Source of the DNA: Hoeflea sp. YIM 152468
GTDB lineage: Bacteria > Pseudomonadota > Alphaproteobacteria > Rhizobiales > Rhizobiaceae
Length of the DNA stretch: 64,000 nt
Direction of reading: 5' to 3'
Assembly (NCBI RefSeq): GCF_029210485.1
Contig: NZ_JARGET010000003.1
Location: forward strand, 273,953-337,952
Numbering within the stretch: the first letter of the stretch is position 1; each line of letters opens with the position of its first letter. The translations under genes were made by a program, and so were the position numbers. The notes under the pieces are model-generated. The model was not told the origin of the DNA. It made no database searches and was given only the letters and a program-made list of their open reading frames with translations. This document shows positions 9,350 through 18,042 of the stretch, piece by piece.

Positions 9350-10170
9350 CCATGCCACGGCAATCCGACATTCTGGATCTGATGAATGATTTCAAAACCA
9401 AGGGCGAGCCCTTCGCGCTGGCAACCGTCGTGCGCACGGTATCTGTCACTGCTGCAAAGGCCGGTGCCAAGGCGGTGATCCGCAGCGATGGCACCATCAC
9501 CGAGGGCTGGATCGGTGGCGGCTGCGCCCGCGGCGCGGTGTTGAAGGCTGCACGCCAAGCGCTTGCCGACGGCCAGTCGCGGCTTGTCAGCATTCAGCCC
9601 GACGAGCAATTGTCCGAGCATCAGGTCAAGGCAGGCGAGGTGCGCGATGGCGTCGTCTATGCCAAAAACATGTGCCCGAGCCAGGGCACCATGGATGTGT
9701 TTGTCGAGCCGGTGCTGCCTAGACCACATCTTACGATTTGCGGCGCGTCGCCAGTCGCCGTTGCGCTTGCCGACCTCGGCCGGCGTATGGGGTTTTTCGT
9801 CACCATTTGTGCCCCGGAAGCCGACCATGCCAGCTTTGGCGAAACCGACCGCGTGATCGACGGATACGAGATTCCGGCGGACGGAAGCGAACGGGATTAT
9901 GTGGTCATCGCCACCCAGGGCCGCGGCGACAGCATTGCGCTCATGGCGGCAGTACAGGTACCTTCGAAATATCTTGCCTTCGTCGGCTCGCGCAAAAAAA
10001 TTGCCGCCCTGAAAGCCGAATTGAGCGGGTCCGGTGTATCATCGGTCCGACTTGAAGACATCCATGCTCCGGCGGGGCTCGATCTCGGCGCAATCACGCC
10101 CGACGAAATCGCGTTCTCGATTGTTGCTGAAATGATAGAAATTCGCCGCCGCGGCCAACGTACACTCTGA
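9346..10170 (+). CDS. coxF: CoxF: XdhC/CoxI-family cofactor maturation protein
   Basis: A 274-residue protein of the XdhC/CoxI family. The N-terminal XdhC domain contains the typical GWIGGGCARG segment, and the C-terminal Rossmann part begins around LTICGASPVAVALADLG. Family members bind and hand over the sulfurated molybdenum cofactor to molybdenum hydroxylases, so this one probably completes CoxL. The start overlaps the coxE stop; a second ATG two codons on (9352) is equally possible. The coxG gene follows after 15 bases. Confidence 0.88.
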   Translation: MTMPRQSDILDLMNDFKTKGEPFALATVVRTVSVTAAKAGAKAVIRSDGTITEGWIGGGCARGAVLKAARQALADGQSRLVSIQPDEQLSEHQVKAGEVRDGVVYAKNMCPSQGTMDVFVEPVLPRPHLTICGASPVAVALADLGRRMGFFVTICAPEADHASFGETDRVIDGYEIPADGSERDYVVIATQGRGDSIALMAAVQVPSKYLAFVGSRKKIAALKAELSGSGVSSVRLEDIHAPAGLDLGAITPDEIAFSIVAEMIEIRRRGQRTL

Positions 10171-10185
10171 CAAGGATACACCAAT

Positions 10186-10719
10186 ATGGAAATGAACGGA
10201 TCACAGCGCATCGAAGCGCCGCGCGAGGAGGTCTATGCAGCCTTGAACGATGTCGATGTCCTGCGGCAGTGCATTCCCGGATGCCAGTCTATCGAAAAGA
10301 CATCCGACACCGAGATGAACGCCAAGGTAACGCTGCGGATCGGTCCGGTGAAGGCGAGTTTTACCGGCAAGGTGACGCTGTCGGATCTCAATCCGCCGAA
10401 CGGATACACGATCAGTGGTGAGGGATCGGGCGGCATGGCCGGCTTTGCCAAGGGCGGAGCCAAGGTGGATCTGGTTCCCGATGGCGAAGCAACCATCCTC
10501 AACTACGCCGTGAAGGCTGAAATCGGCGGCAAGATCGCCCAGCTTGGCAGTCGCCTGATCGATGGAACCGCAAAGAAACTGGCCGGTGATTTTTTTGCCA
10601 AGTTCAGCGAGATCGTCGGGCCGCAACCGCTCGTCGAAGACGCCGAGACCGAAGAGGCCGAGACCGAAGAAGCGGCCGTCAAGAAGGGATGGGTGGGCCG
10701 CTTGCGCGATTCGCTGTAA
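10186..10719 (+). CDS. coxG: CoxG: SRPBCC-family protein
   Basis: A 177-residue protein with one START-like SRPBCC fold over about residues 1-145, typical of CoxG (SQRIEAPREEVYAALND at the start, PGCQSIE, then GSGGMAGFAKGGA). The last 30 residues are an acidic tail of repeated TEEAE units followed by a basic, tryptophan-containing end that may touch the membrane. CoxG has been linked to membrane association of CO dehydrogenase; the fold suggests a lipid or quinone ligand. It is the last of the canonical cox genes here; coxB, coxH, coxI and coxK are absent from the window. Confidence 0.88.
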   Translation: MEMNGSQRIEAPREEVYAALNDVDVLRQCIPGCQSIEKTSDTEMNAKVTLRIGPVKASFTGKVTLSDLNPPNGYTISGEGSGGMAGFAKGGAKVDLVPDGEATILNYAVKAEIGGKIAQLGSRLIDGTAKKLAGDFFAKFSEIVGPQPLVEDAETEEAETEEAAVKKGWVGRLRDSL

Positions 10720-10795
10720 CCTGCGCCGCGCCATTTCCGTTCCGGCATAACCAGCCCGGTGAAGCGGGCGTGATCAGAGTGGCGAGGATGATCTG

Positions 10796-11395
10796 ATGTA
10801 TAACACGGCGGCAATCGTCCTTGCAGCAGGCCTGTCACGCCGGATGGGGACCGTGAACAAGCTGCTTGTCGACATCCGCGGCACGCCGATGATCCGCGCG
10901 ACAGTGTCTGCCTGTGCTGCGGTCTGCGATGCGCCGGTGACAGTGGTGACGGGTTATCAGGCCGCTGAGATCGAACAGGCGCTTGCGGGTCTGACCATCG
11001 AGTTGGTTCATAATCCGGAGTTTGCCTCGGGGCAGGCAAGCTCCGTGGTCAAGGGTTTGAACGCCGCGCCGGAGGCAAAGACAACACTTGTGGTTCTGGG
11101 CGATCAACCGCTTCTGGATGGCGGGGCATTGGAACGGCTTCTGCAGGCACATCGGGCCAGTGATCAGACACGCATCACCCTGCCGGTGAACGGAGATGAT
11201 CGCGGCAATCCATTGGTGATCCCATTGGCGTTGAAGGCGGCTTTGCTGGCGGACAAGACCGATCCGGGATGCCGGAAATTCACGCGGGACAATCCCGGCA
11301 TGGTCAACCCGGTGCCGTTTCAAGACCCCGCCTACTTCACCGATCTCGACACACCGGACGATCTCGAATTCTTTCAGACCGGACCACCACGGTGA
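10796..11395 (+). CDS. mocA: MocA-like molybdenum cofactor cytidylyltransferase
   Basis: A 199-residue nucleotidyltransferase of the MobA-like family. The N-terminal nucleotide-binding loop is intact (LAAGLSRRMG, followed by NKLL), with the metal-binding GDQP motif near residue 103. Enzymes of this type attach CMP or GMP to molybdopterin. CO dehydrogenase uses the cytosine dinucleotide form, and the gene lies 76 bases after coxG, so a MocA role in making that cofactor is the most economical reading. The distinction between MocA and MobA rests on context, not on a residue I can verify here. Confidence 0.85.
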   Translation: MYNTAAIVLAAGLSRRMGTVNKLLVDIRGTPMIRATVSACAAVCDAPVTVVTGYQAAEIEQALAGLTIELVHNPEFASGQASSVVKGLNAAPEAKTTLVVLGDQPLLDGGALERLLQAHRASDQTRITLPVNGDDRGNPLVIPLALKAALLADKTDPGCRKFTRDNPGMVNPVPFQDPAYFTDLDTPDDLEFFQTGPPR

Positions 11396-11497
11396 CTGTG
11401 GTAAGCCTCCGCAAGCTTCGGCAAAATTCGATTGCATCACGGCGCCAGGGCTTGCGGTGAAGGGATCGGGCGCAAGCAGCTTCAGATGATGGCCACT

Positions 11498-12064
11498 TCA
11501 ACGATCGGAGCCAAATTCTGGCTCGCCTGCCTCCGCCTGAGACTGCGCAACCACGGTCCGGCTCCAATCGAGAACCCTGTCCAGAACCGGCGGCAGCGAT
11601 ACGGCGCAATTGTCCGCGAAGGCGTCCCATGCACCGCCATAGATCTGCTTGACCGCAGTCAAAACCGGAATGCCGAGCAGGAATGCCGTCTCCAGCACCG
11701 CGCGGAAGCCCTGCCCTTCAGATTCACTTTTCCCGAACCGATTGATCACCAGCAGATCGGGCCGGCTGTCCAGTCCCCCGAGAAATGGGCCGGAAATATC
11801 TGCAACGGCCGTTGGATCAAGCCGGCAGCCGCGCGCGTCCCTGCCCAGCGATTGCGATATGCGAAACTGCTGACCGCTGAGAATATCTTCCAGCAGCATC
11901 TCCGCATGGCCCGCGCCGGTCTGGCAGCCCTGCCGTTGAAGGAAACCCGCGACCAGCTTGCCCTCCTGCTGCAGGCTCCGGGCCACGGCTTCAAGCAGAT
12001 AATCGGTGGGCGTGCCGTCTGCGATCCGTATGGCGGCAAGCCGCGGAATGGTGGTCCGGCTCAT
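11498..12064 (-). CDS. DUF2478 family protein (NTPase-like, molybdenum-associated)
   Basis: A 188-residue protein of the DUF2478 family. Members are P-loop-like nucleotide-binding proteins often found beside molybdenum transport or cofactor genes. Visible features are an N-terminal segment with AAIRIADG, a conserved GRDARGCRLDP stretch in the middle, and LLVINRFGKSE, which resembles a Walker B strand. It converges on the MocA-like gene with 102 bases between the two stops. A role in molybdate or cofactor handling for CoxL or NarG is reasonable but is inferred from family context alone. Confidence 0.75.
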   Translation of the reverse strand: MSRTTIPRLAAIRIADGTPTDYLLEAVARSLQQEGKLVAGFLQRQGCQTGAGHAEMLLEDILSGQQFRISQSLGRDARGCRLDPTAVADISGPFLGGLDSRPDLLVINRFGKSESEGQGFRAVLETAFLLGIPVLTAVKQIYGGAWDAFADNCAVSLPPVLDRVLDWSRTVVAQSQAEAGEPEFGSDR

Positions 12065-12214
12065 TCTGACCTCGCCTCCGCCCAGCCGGACCCGATGATC
12101 CGGTGCTGAAGACCGCTCGAGGCAGCCGGTATGGGCAACAGGACAAGCCAGGCCGCAGGCATCGCATCATGTGCGCGCGGCGACCTCTCGCGCCCCGCCA
12201 TTGTTAGCTGAGGG

Positions 12215-12874
12215 TCAGCCATTCCGGGCCGCTCCTGTCGTCGATGAAATGGACGGGATTTCTTCACATCCGGGACCTTCATGGTTGGTGCCGCACCCGC
12301 AATCGAGATCGCGCAGCAAGCCGTCCTTCAAGCCGTAGACCCAGCCATGAATTGCCAGGGACTTGCCGCGCTTCCACGCAGAGCGCAGAATCGATGTTCG
12401 CGACAGACTCTCGACCTGGGCCTTGATCGTCAGCTCACACAGCAGATTTGAACGCGCCTCCGGATCGCTGATCCGCTCAAGCGCGACCGCGTGCTGGTCG
12501 GCCACATCACGCACCGGCTGCAGCCAGTGATCGATGATTCCGTGGCGATGCCCGTCCATCGCAGCGCGAATGCCGCCGCAGCCATAATGACCACAGACGA
12601 TGATGTGCTTGACCTCAAGCGTTTCAACGGCGAATTCGAGGACCGACAACAGGTTGAGATCAGCGCGATGAACCAGATTGGCCACATTGCGGTGGACGAA
12701 GACCTCGCCCGGCTCGAGGCCGGTGATGACATTTGCAGGCACGCGGCTGTCGGAACAGCCGATCCACAGATACTCAGGGCTTTGAAGAGCGGAAAGCCGG
12801 TCGAAAAAATGCGGGTCTTCGCGCCGCTTCGCGTCTGCCCAGCGGAGGTTGTGCTTAAACAAGTCAGACAGCAT
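12215..12874 (-). CDS. Beta-class carbonic anhydrase
   Basis: A 219-residue beta-carbonic anhydrase that interconverts CO2 and bicarbonate. The zinc ligands C40, H96 and C99 and the Asp-Arg dyad D42/R44 are visible in CSDSRVP and GHYGCGG, and the second signature with HRNVAN is intact. It is oriented opposite to the Crp/Fnr-type gene to its right, from which 252 bases separate it. Its place between the CO dehydrogenase cluster and the nitrate reductase operon suggests it may handle CO2 produced by CoxL, although beta-carbonic anhydrases are also common housekeeping genes. Confidence 0.94.
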   Translation of the reverse strand: MLSDLFKHNLRWADAKRREDPHFFDRLSALQSPEYLWIGCSDSRVPANVITGLEPGEVFVHRNVANLVHRADLNLLSVLEFAVETLEVKHIIVCGHYGCGGIRAAMDGHRHGIIDHWLQPVRDVADQHAVALERISDPEARSNLLCELTIKAQVESLSRTSILRSAWKRGKSLAIHGWVYGLKDGLLRDLDCGCGTNHEGPGCEEIPSISSTTGAARNG

Positions 12875-13126
12875 TCATGTTCTCCTTGGGACAGACACGG
12901 AAACCCGAAGCCTGTAGCCGGCAACCTCCGGTCCGAGGCCACGCAACTGCAAGTCCGGATTGGCGCCATTGATCTGGGTCAAGTGCGGTGACACCATAGT
13001 GCGATACAAAACAGACATCAGCAATCGGTGGTTGGAATGTTCCTGATGTCAAGGCGACCCGGTGTGGCAAAAAGCACCCGCAACTGAAAAGGTCAAATCC
13101 AAACCCACACTTGATCAAGGCGAGCT

Positions 13127-13828
13127 ATGCGTCCGTCCGATTTACCTCAAGTCCGCGCTTTGCGCCTGTTTGACAGCATGGAAGATGAGAGCTTTGCCGC
13201 GCTGATGCAGGCATCCTATTTGCAGACATTCCCGGCCCAGCTCGACCTCATCCACGAAGGCGAGCCGGCCGATTTCCTCTACGTCGTCATTGAGGGCTGT
13301 GTTGAACTCTATGCCAGTTCGAATGGGCGTGAGGCGACCATGGCCATGGTTCATCCTGTGGGAAGCTTCATCCTCGCCGCCGTGTTGAAGGATGTCGCGT
13401 ACCTGATGTCGGCGCGAACCTGCGCCCGCTCCAAGCTGCTGCTGATTCCAGCACAAAATGTCCGGGACGCGCTTGGGAGCGACGATGGCTTTGCCCGGGC
13501 GATCGTGCAGGAACTTGCCGGCTGCTACCGTGGCGTGGTCAAGGAATACAAGAGCCTGAAGCTCAGAACTTCTGTCGAGCAGCTTGCCAACCGGCTGCTG
13601 CGCTACAACAAGGAACGCTGTGATGCACATGGTGCATTCGAGCTGCCCTATGACAAGAAAACCCTTGCCTCGCTCTTGGGCATGACTCCGGAAAACCTGT
13701 CCCGCTCCTTCAACACGCTCAAGCCTTATGGTGTCGAAGTCAACGGAGCCCAGATCAAATTGACGGATGTCAAAGCGCTCGAGGCCTTGGCAAAGCCGCA
13801 TCCGCTGATTGACGAACGCGGGAACTGA
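13127..13828 (+). CDS. Crp/Fnr-family regulator, NarR/Dnr-like
   Basis: A 233-residue regulator with an N-terminal cyclic-nucleotide-binding-type beta-roll (FLYVVIEGCVELYASS) and a C-terminal winged helix whose recognition region reads LGMTPENLSRSFNTL. The N-terminal cysteine set of oxygen-sensing FNR is missing, so oxygen sensing by an iron-sulfur cluster is unlikely. It lies beside the nar operon on the opposite strand, as NarR does in Paracoccus; NarR is an FNR relative that activates nar genes in response to nitrate or nitrite. Two FNR-type boxes precede narK and are its likely targets. NarR is the preferred reading; a Dnr-type nitric oxide regulator is the alternative. Confidence 0.85.
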   Translation: MRPSDLPQVRALRLFDSMEDESFAALMQASYLQTFPAQLDLIHEGEPADFLYVVIEGCVELYASSNGREATMAMVHPVGSFILAAVLKDVAYLMSARTCARSKLLLIPAQNVRDALGSDDGFARAIVQELAGCYRGVVKEYKSLKLRTSVEQLANRLLRYNKERCDAHGAFELPYDKKTLASLLGMTPENLSRSFNTLKPYGVEVNGAQIKLTDVKALEALAKPHPLIDERGN

Positions 13829-13869
13829 CGGCTCCGGACGGGATCGACACCGACACCGCCCGCCCGTGC

Positions 13870-14271
13870 CTATCGGCCAGGCAATGCCCATCGGGCCACG
13901 ATTGCGATGATGAGCCAGACGCCTGTCCGCAGGGCCATGGCGCCAACTGTCCGCATGTCATAAAGGCCGCCCTGCAGCACGTGCACGGCGAAGGCACCGA
14001 ACACAAGCGCCGTGGCGGCCACGATTGCGACAGATGTCCACAGTCCCCATCGCCGCCGGAACAACAGGCCGATCCCGGCGATGATATAGACAAGGCCTGC
14101 GGCAAAATTGAACCACACCACGAATGGCACCGCGTTGCCCACCGCCTCGCGCGCCGCTTCACGACCAAACAGGGCGTTTCCGCCGGAGATGATGGTCAGA
14201 AGGCCAAACGCCATACCGACGACTGCTGCCGTTGTGAGGCTCCATCGGGTGCCATTTTTCATGCCGCTCAT
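13870..14271 (-). CDS. Small four-helix membrane protein, function unknown
   Basis: A 133-residue protein with four hydrophobic segments (about residues 13-31, 45-66, 73-92 and 110-128) and short connecting loops, so it is an inner membrane protein. I do not recognise a characterised family. The ATG at 14271 is chosen because a gagga site precedes it; the frame is open 42 codons upstream but that part is arginine-rich and lacks a good site. It follows the parvulin gene on the same strand by 41 bases and may be the last gene of the nar operon. It converges with the regulator to its left. Confidence 0.7.
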   Translation of the reverse strand: MSGMKNGTRWSLTTAAVVGMAFGLLTIISGGNALFGREAAREAVGNAVPFVVWFNFAAGLVYIIAGIGLLFRRRWGLWTSVAIVAATALVFGAFAVHVLQGGLYDMRTVGAMALRTGVWLIIAIVARWALPGR

Positions 14272-14312
14272 AGCCCATTCCTCACCGTGAACGTGACTTG
14301 AGAAATCCGCGT

Positions 14313-15119
14313 TCAGGCGGCAGCGACCAAGGTGATCCCGCTGACTTCGGCGTCGCGCGCCAGCCTGGCGACGAAATCGCGACCGGCTTTTACCCATGCG
14401 GCTTTTTCCAGCATTTCGGCAATGCGCGGTGCCACCGCTTCAAACGGCAAAACCGCACCCTGGGCTCGTGCGTCAAGCCGCATGATGTGGAGACCATAAC
14501 GGGTTGCAACCGGCTCCGGCGCGAGGCTGCCTTCATCCAGCGCATCCAGCACTGCCTCGAACTCCGGCACCGTGTCACCGCTGATCAACTGGCCAAGCCG
14601 CCCGCCATTGTCACGCGATGAGCAGGCGCTGTGTTCACGCGCCAAACCACCAAAGGCACGGGGATCGCGTTGCAATTGGGTCAGCACGGCACTTGCTGCC
14701 GCCCTGGCCTTGGCCAACGCGACCACGTCCCCCGGCTTGACCGGGAACAGGATATGCGCTGCTTCGTACAAGGTCGGCGCCCGCCAGCGGTCAGGGGCGG
14801 CATCATAGGCGGCACGGAGGCTTTGAGGGCTTGGTGCAGGCGGATCAAGAGCCACGTCCAGAACCTGCCGAACCAATGCCTCCTCATCGGTCTCGACCTT
14901 CCCTTCCGCCACTTGCTGCGGGTCGGGCTCAAATCCAAGCCGATTTGCCTCCTGCAAAACAAGCGTTCGGATGGCCAGGGCGCGGGCAGCGGCCATCCAG
15001 GCCATTCCCGGCTTGGATTTTGGCGCCGGGTGATTTTGCGCTTCCGAAGCGATCAGCTCTGCAGGTATTTTCTTACCGTTGACGGTGATGTCGGACAAAA
15101 GAGGTTTCATGGCTTTCAC
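14313..15119 (-). CDS. Parvulin-type peptidyl-prolyl isomerase of the nar operon
   Basis: A 268-residue protein with a PpiC/rotamase domain in the second half (about residues 118-225, with YEAAHILF at its start and GRLGQLISGDTVPEFEAV as the core). The first 115 residues are alpha-helical and resemble the NifM/SurA-like chaperone part. No signal peptide is visible, so it should act in the cytoplasm. Nar operons of many alpha- and betaproteobacteria end with such a gene after narI, where it presumably helps fold or assemble the nitrate reductase. Its start overlaps the narI stop by four bases, which supports co-translation. Confidence 0.87.
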   Translation of the reverse strand: MKAMKPLLSDITVNGKKIPAELIASEAQNHPAPKSKPGMAWMAAARALAIRTLVLQEANRLGFEPDPQQVAEGKVETDEEALVRQVLDVALDPPAPSPQSLRAAYDAAPDRWRAPTLYEAAHILFPVKPGDVVALAKARAAASAVLTQLQRDPRAFGGLAREHSACSSRDNGGRLGQLISGDTVPEFEAVLDALDEGSLAPEPVATRYGLHIMRLDARAQGAVLPFEAVAPRIAEMLEKAAWVKAGRDFVARLARDAEVSGITLVAAA

Positions 15120-15814
15120 TCCGCCGGTTGACTTGCATTGCGCTTCCTGGTGCGCACGATCTGGTAACCGGGACGCCAGAGATAGCGCACCGGGACCGAC
15201 AGCATGTGCACAAGCCGCGTGAAGGGGAAAAGAATGAAAATCACCAGCCCGAGCAGGATGTGCAGCTTGTAGATCCAGTGCACATCAGCGACGATGTGCC
15301 AGGCATCCTTGCGCAGGGTGAAGATCGCCCGTGCCCAATCCATGAACTTGACCATTTCGCCGCCGTCCAGATGCTGGATCGACACCAGAATGGTCCCCAT
15401 GCCGACGACAATCTGAACAAACAGCAGCACCAGGATTCCGGTGTCGGCGAATGTCGAGCTCGCCCGCACCCGCGGATTGAACAGCCGCCGGTGCAACAGC
15501 ATCGCCCCGCCGATGATTGCCATCGCGCCGGCAATGCCGCCAACCACGATCGCCATCAACTGCTTGAACGCGTAGCTGATATGCAGTGCATGAAACAGCT
15601 CGACCGGCGTCAACATGCCTATCAAATGGCCGAAGAACACAATCAAGATGCCGACATGGAACAAGATCGAGCCCCAGATGAGCTGCTTGCGACCCAACAG
15701 TTGCGAAGAACCGGATTTCCAGGTGAAGGGGTCGCGTTCATAGCGCGCGATCGAGCCGACAACCAGCACTGTCAACGCCACGTACGGAAGAACTCCGAAG
15801 ATGAAATAGCTCAT
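15116..15814 (-). CDS. narI: Respiratory nitrate reductase gamma subunit (cytochrome b) NarI
   Basis: A 232-residue membrane subunit with five transmembrane helices that carries two b hemes, oxidises quinol at the periplasmic side and anchors NarGH to the inner face of the membrane. Candidate heme-ligating histidines are in helix two (FHVGILIVFFGH) and in the pair of histidines of helix five (HWIYKLHILLG), as in NarI of Escherichia coli. The N-terminus starts directly with the first helix. It lies 18 bases after narJ in the order G-H-J-I. Confidence 0.95.
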   Translation of the reverse strand: MSYFIFGVLPYVALTVLVVGSIARYERDPFTWKSGSSQLLGRKQLIWGSILFHVGILIVFFGHLIGMLTPVELFHALHISYAFKQLMAIVVGGIAGAMAIIGGAMLLHRRLFNPRVRASSTFADTGILVLLFVQIVVGMGTILVSIQHLDGGEMVKFMDWARAIFTLRKDAWHIVADVHWIYKLHILLGLVIFILFPFTRLVHMLSVPVRYLWRPGYQIVRTRKRNASQPAE

Positions 15815-15832
15815 AACGATTGTCCTTTCAGG

Positions 15833-16525
15833 TTATGCACTGGCGGGACGCAGCGGTGCATCGATCTTGGCGAGGATGTCGCGCGAGATCGGACAACCGG
15901 CGTTGGGGTCGGGGGCGAAGGTCACCTGCGCCTCCTCCCAGACCGCATCAAGGGCAGCCAGATCCTCCGGATCGTCATCGCTTTCCGCCAGCAGCGCCGC
16001 TGCCACCTCGGTGTCGCTGGCCGCCTGACCGAGATCGGCGAGGGCTGCCAGAACGGCGGCATAGGGCGTTTCCCGCCGGGCCAGACGCTCGGCAAGAACA
16101 GCCAGGATCGGTCCTGCATCGGCGAGAAGGCCGCGCGCGTCAGTCAATGCCTGCGTCGAGAGAAACTCCAGCAGCACCGGAAGGTGGTCGGGCAGTTCCG
16201 GCCCAACGAGATCGAAGCCGCCGGCACGGTAGGTCTCCAGCAGATCGACCATCGCCCCGCCCCGGTCGCGGCTTTCGCCGTGAATGTGTTCGAACAGGTT
16301 CAGCGACAGGGTCCGAGAGCGGTCGAACAGCAAAACGTATGCTTCCTGCAGGTCATAAATGTCCGATGTTTCCATCCGCTCCAGCAGGGGCTGCACTGCA
16401 GCTATCTGCGCTGGTGTAAGGACGGCCTCGCCAGCCAGAACTGTGCGGATTTCAGGAATGGCAGCCTGCAGGTCAATTTGGGGATAACACAGAAGCGCCG
16501 ACAGCGCGTTGAACGTACGGATCAT
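15833..16525 (-). CDS. narJ: Nitrate reductase molybdenum cofactor assembly chaperone NarJ
   Basis: A 230-residue all-helical chaperone of the NarJ/TorD/DmsD type. It binds apo-NarG, allows insertion of the molybdenum cofactor and the FS0 cluster, and is not part of the final enzyme. Typical features are FNALSALLCYP at the start and the central YVLLFDRSRTLSLNLFEH segment with the conserved EHIHGESRDRG stretch. The start overlaps the narH stop by four bases. Confidence 0.94.
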   Translation of the reverse strand: MIRTFNALSALLCYPQIDLQAAIPEIRTVLAGEAVLTPAQIAAVQPLLERMETSDIYDLQEAYVLLFDRSRTLSLNLFEHIHGESRDRGGAMVDLLETYRAGGFDLVGPELPDHLPVLLEFLSTQALTDARGLLADAGPILAVLAERLARRETPYAAVLAALADLGQAASDTEVAAALLAESDDDPEDLAALDAVWEEAQVTFAPDPNAGCPISRDILAKIDAPLRPASA

Positions 16526-18042
16526 GTCCAGCCCTCCGCGGGAGTGATGTGCTTGCGACCGCCAAACAGCTTGCCGGTCGATACGCCCGAGGAACAGCCG
16601 TTGCCATCGGTAAAGCCGCAGCCCGATCGCAGATCATAGGCATCCTCGACCATTTCCCGGTGGGTGGTGGGGATGACGAAGCGATCCTCGTAATTGGCGA
16701 TCGCCATGATCTGGTACATCTCGTCGATCTGCTGAGGGGTCAGGCCAACGCGCTGGGCCACGCCGAGATTGATGACGCCATCCACGGTTTTCGAGCGCAT
16801 ATAGGAACGCATTGCCAGCATGCGTTCGAGCGCCGAGACCACCGGAGCCTCGTCTCCTGCTGTCAGCATATTGGCGAGATACTTCACCGGAATTCGCAGT
16901 GACTTGACGTCCGGCATCTCGCCATCGGTGCCGATCTGACCGGCTTCGGCGGCGTTCTGGATCGGACTCAACGGAGGGACATACCAGACCATCGGCAGGG
17001 TGCGGAATTCGGGGTGCAGCGGGAAAGCGATCTTCCACTCCATCGCCATCTTCCAGATCGGTGACCGCCGGGCCGATTCAATCCAGTCCTCCGGCACGCC
17101 CTCGGCGCGCGCCGCAGCGATGACGTCCGGATCGCTCGGATCGAGAAACACGCCAAGTTGGGCGTCGTAAAGGTCCTGGTCGTTTTCGACCGACGCCGCC
17201 TCGGCAATCTTGTCGGCATCGTAGAGCATGACGCCGATATAGCGAATGCGGCCGACACAGGTTTCCGAACAGACTGTTGGCTGACCCGATTCCAGACGCG
17301 GATAGCACAGCGTGCATTTTTCCGATTTTCCGGTCGACCAGTTGTAATAGATCTTCTTGTAGGGACAGGCAGACACGCACATCCGCCAGCCGCGGCATTT
17401 CTCCTGGTCAATCAGGACCACACCATCGTCTTCACGCTTGTAGATCGCGCCCGACGGACAGGCCGAGGCACAGGTCGGGTTGAGACAGTGCTCGCACAGC
17501 CGTGGCAGATACATCATGAAGGTGTTTTCGTACTGGCCGTAGATTTCCTTCTGGATGCCCTCGAAATTGGCGTCCTTCGACCGTTTGGAGAATTCGCCGC
17601 CGAGGATTTCCTCCCAGTTCGGCCCCCATTCGATCTTTTCCATGCGCGCGCCGCTAAGCTTGGAGCGAGGCCGCGCCGTCGGAAACGCCTCCATCTCCGG
17701 CGCCGACTTGAGGTGATCGTAGTCAAAGTCGAACGGTTCGTAGTAGTCGTCGATTTCCGGAAGATCCGGGTTGGCGAAGATGTTGGCGAGGATGCGCCAC
17801 TTGGCGCCCTGCTTGGGCCGCAGCTTGCCGGCCTTTGACCGTTCCCAGCCGCCGTTCCAGCGTTTCTGGTTTTCCCAGTCCTTGGGATAGCCGATGCCTG
17901 GCTTGGTTTCGACATTGTTGAACCAGGCGTATTCGACGCCGTCGCGGCTGGTCCAGACGTTCTTGCAGGTCACCGAACAGGTGTGACAGCCGATGCATTT
18001 GTCGAGATTGAGCACCATGCCTATTTGTGCGCGTACCTTCAT
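16522..18042 (-). CDS. narH: Respiratory nitrate reductase beta (Fe-S) subunit NarH
   Basis: A 506-residue electron-transfer subunit with four cysteine clusters that carry electrons from NarI to NarG. The groups are visible as CIGCHTCSVTCKN (from about residue 16), CEHCLNPTCASACP, CRGWRMCVSACP and CTLCYPRLESGQPTVCSETC. The tryptophan in the third group replaces a cysteine, the normal situation for the [3Fe-4S] cluster of NarH. The length is typical. Start and stop each overlap the neighbouring genes by four bases. Confidence 0.96.
   Translation of the reverse strand: MKVRAQIGMVLNLDKCIGCHTCSVTCKNVWTSRDGVEYAWFNNVETKPGIGYPKDWENQKRWNGGWERSKAGKLRPKQGAKWRILANIFANPDLPEIDDYYEPFDFDYDHLKSAPEMEAFPTARPRSKLSGARMEKIEWGPNWEEILGGEFSKRSKDANFEGIQKEIYGQYENTFMMYLPRLCEHCLNPTCASACPSGAIYKREDDGVVLIDQEKCRGWRMCVSACPYKKIYYNWSTGKSEKCTLCYPRLESGQPTVCSETCVGRIRYIGVMLYDADKIAEAASVENDQDLYDAQLGVFLDPSDPDVIAAARAEGVPEDWIESARRSPIWKMAMEWKIAFPLHPEFRTLPMVWYVPPLSPIQNAAEAGQIGTDGEMPDVKSLRIPVKYLANMLTAGDEAPVVSALERMLAMRSYMRSKTVDGVINLGVAQRVGLTPQQIDEMYQIMAIANYEDRFVIPTTHREMVEDAYDLRSGCGFTDGNGCSSGVSTGKLFGGRKHITPAEGWT

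Noticed and set aside
12061..12282. 73-codon minus-strand frame between the DUF2478 gene and carbonic anhydrase
   Set aside because: It overlaps the end of the carbonic anhydrase gene in another frame, has no family and no ribosome binding site.
13108..13117. TTGATCAA near the Crp/Fnr gene start as an FNR box
   Set aside because: The two half-sites abut without the four-base spacer, so it does not have FNR-box geometry.
15128..16639. 503-codon frame opposite narI and narJ
   Set aside because: Antisense shadow with arginine/glutamine-rich low-information sequence; narI and narJ are clear.
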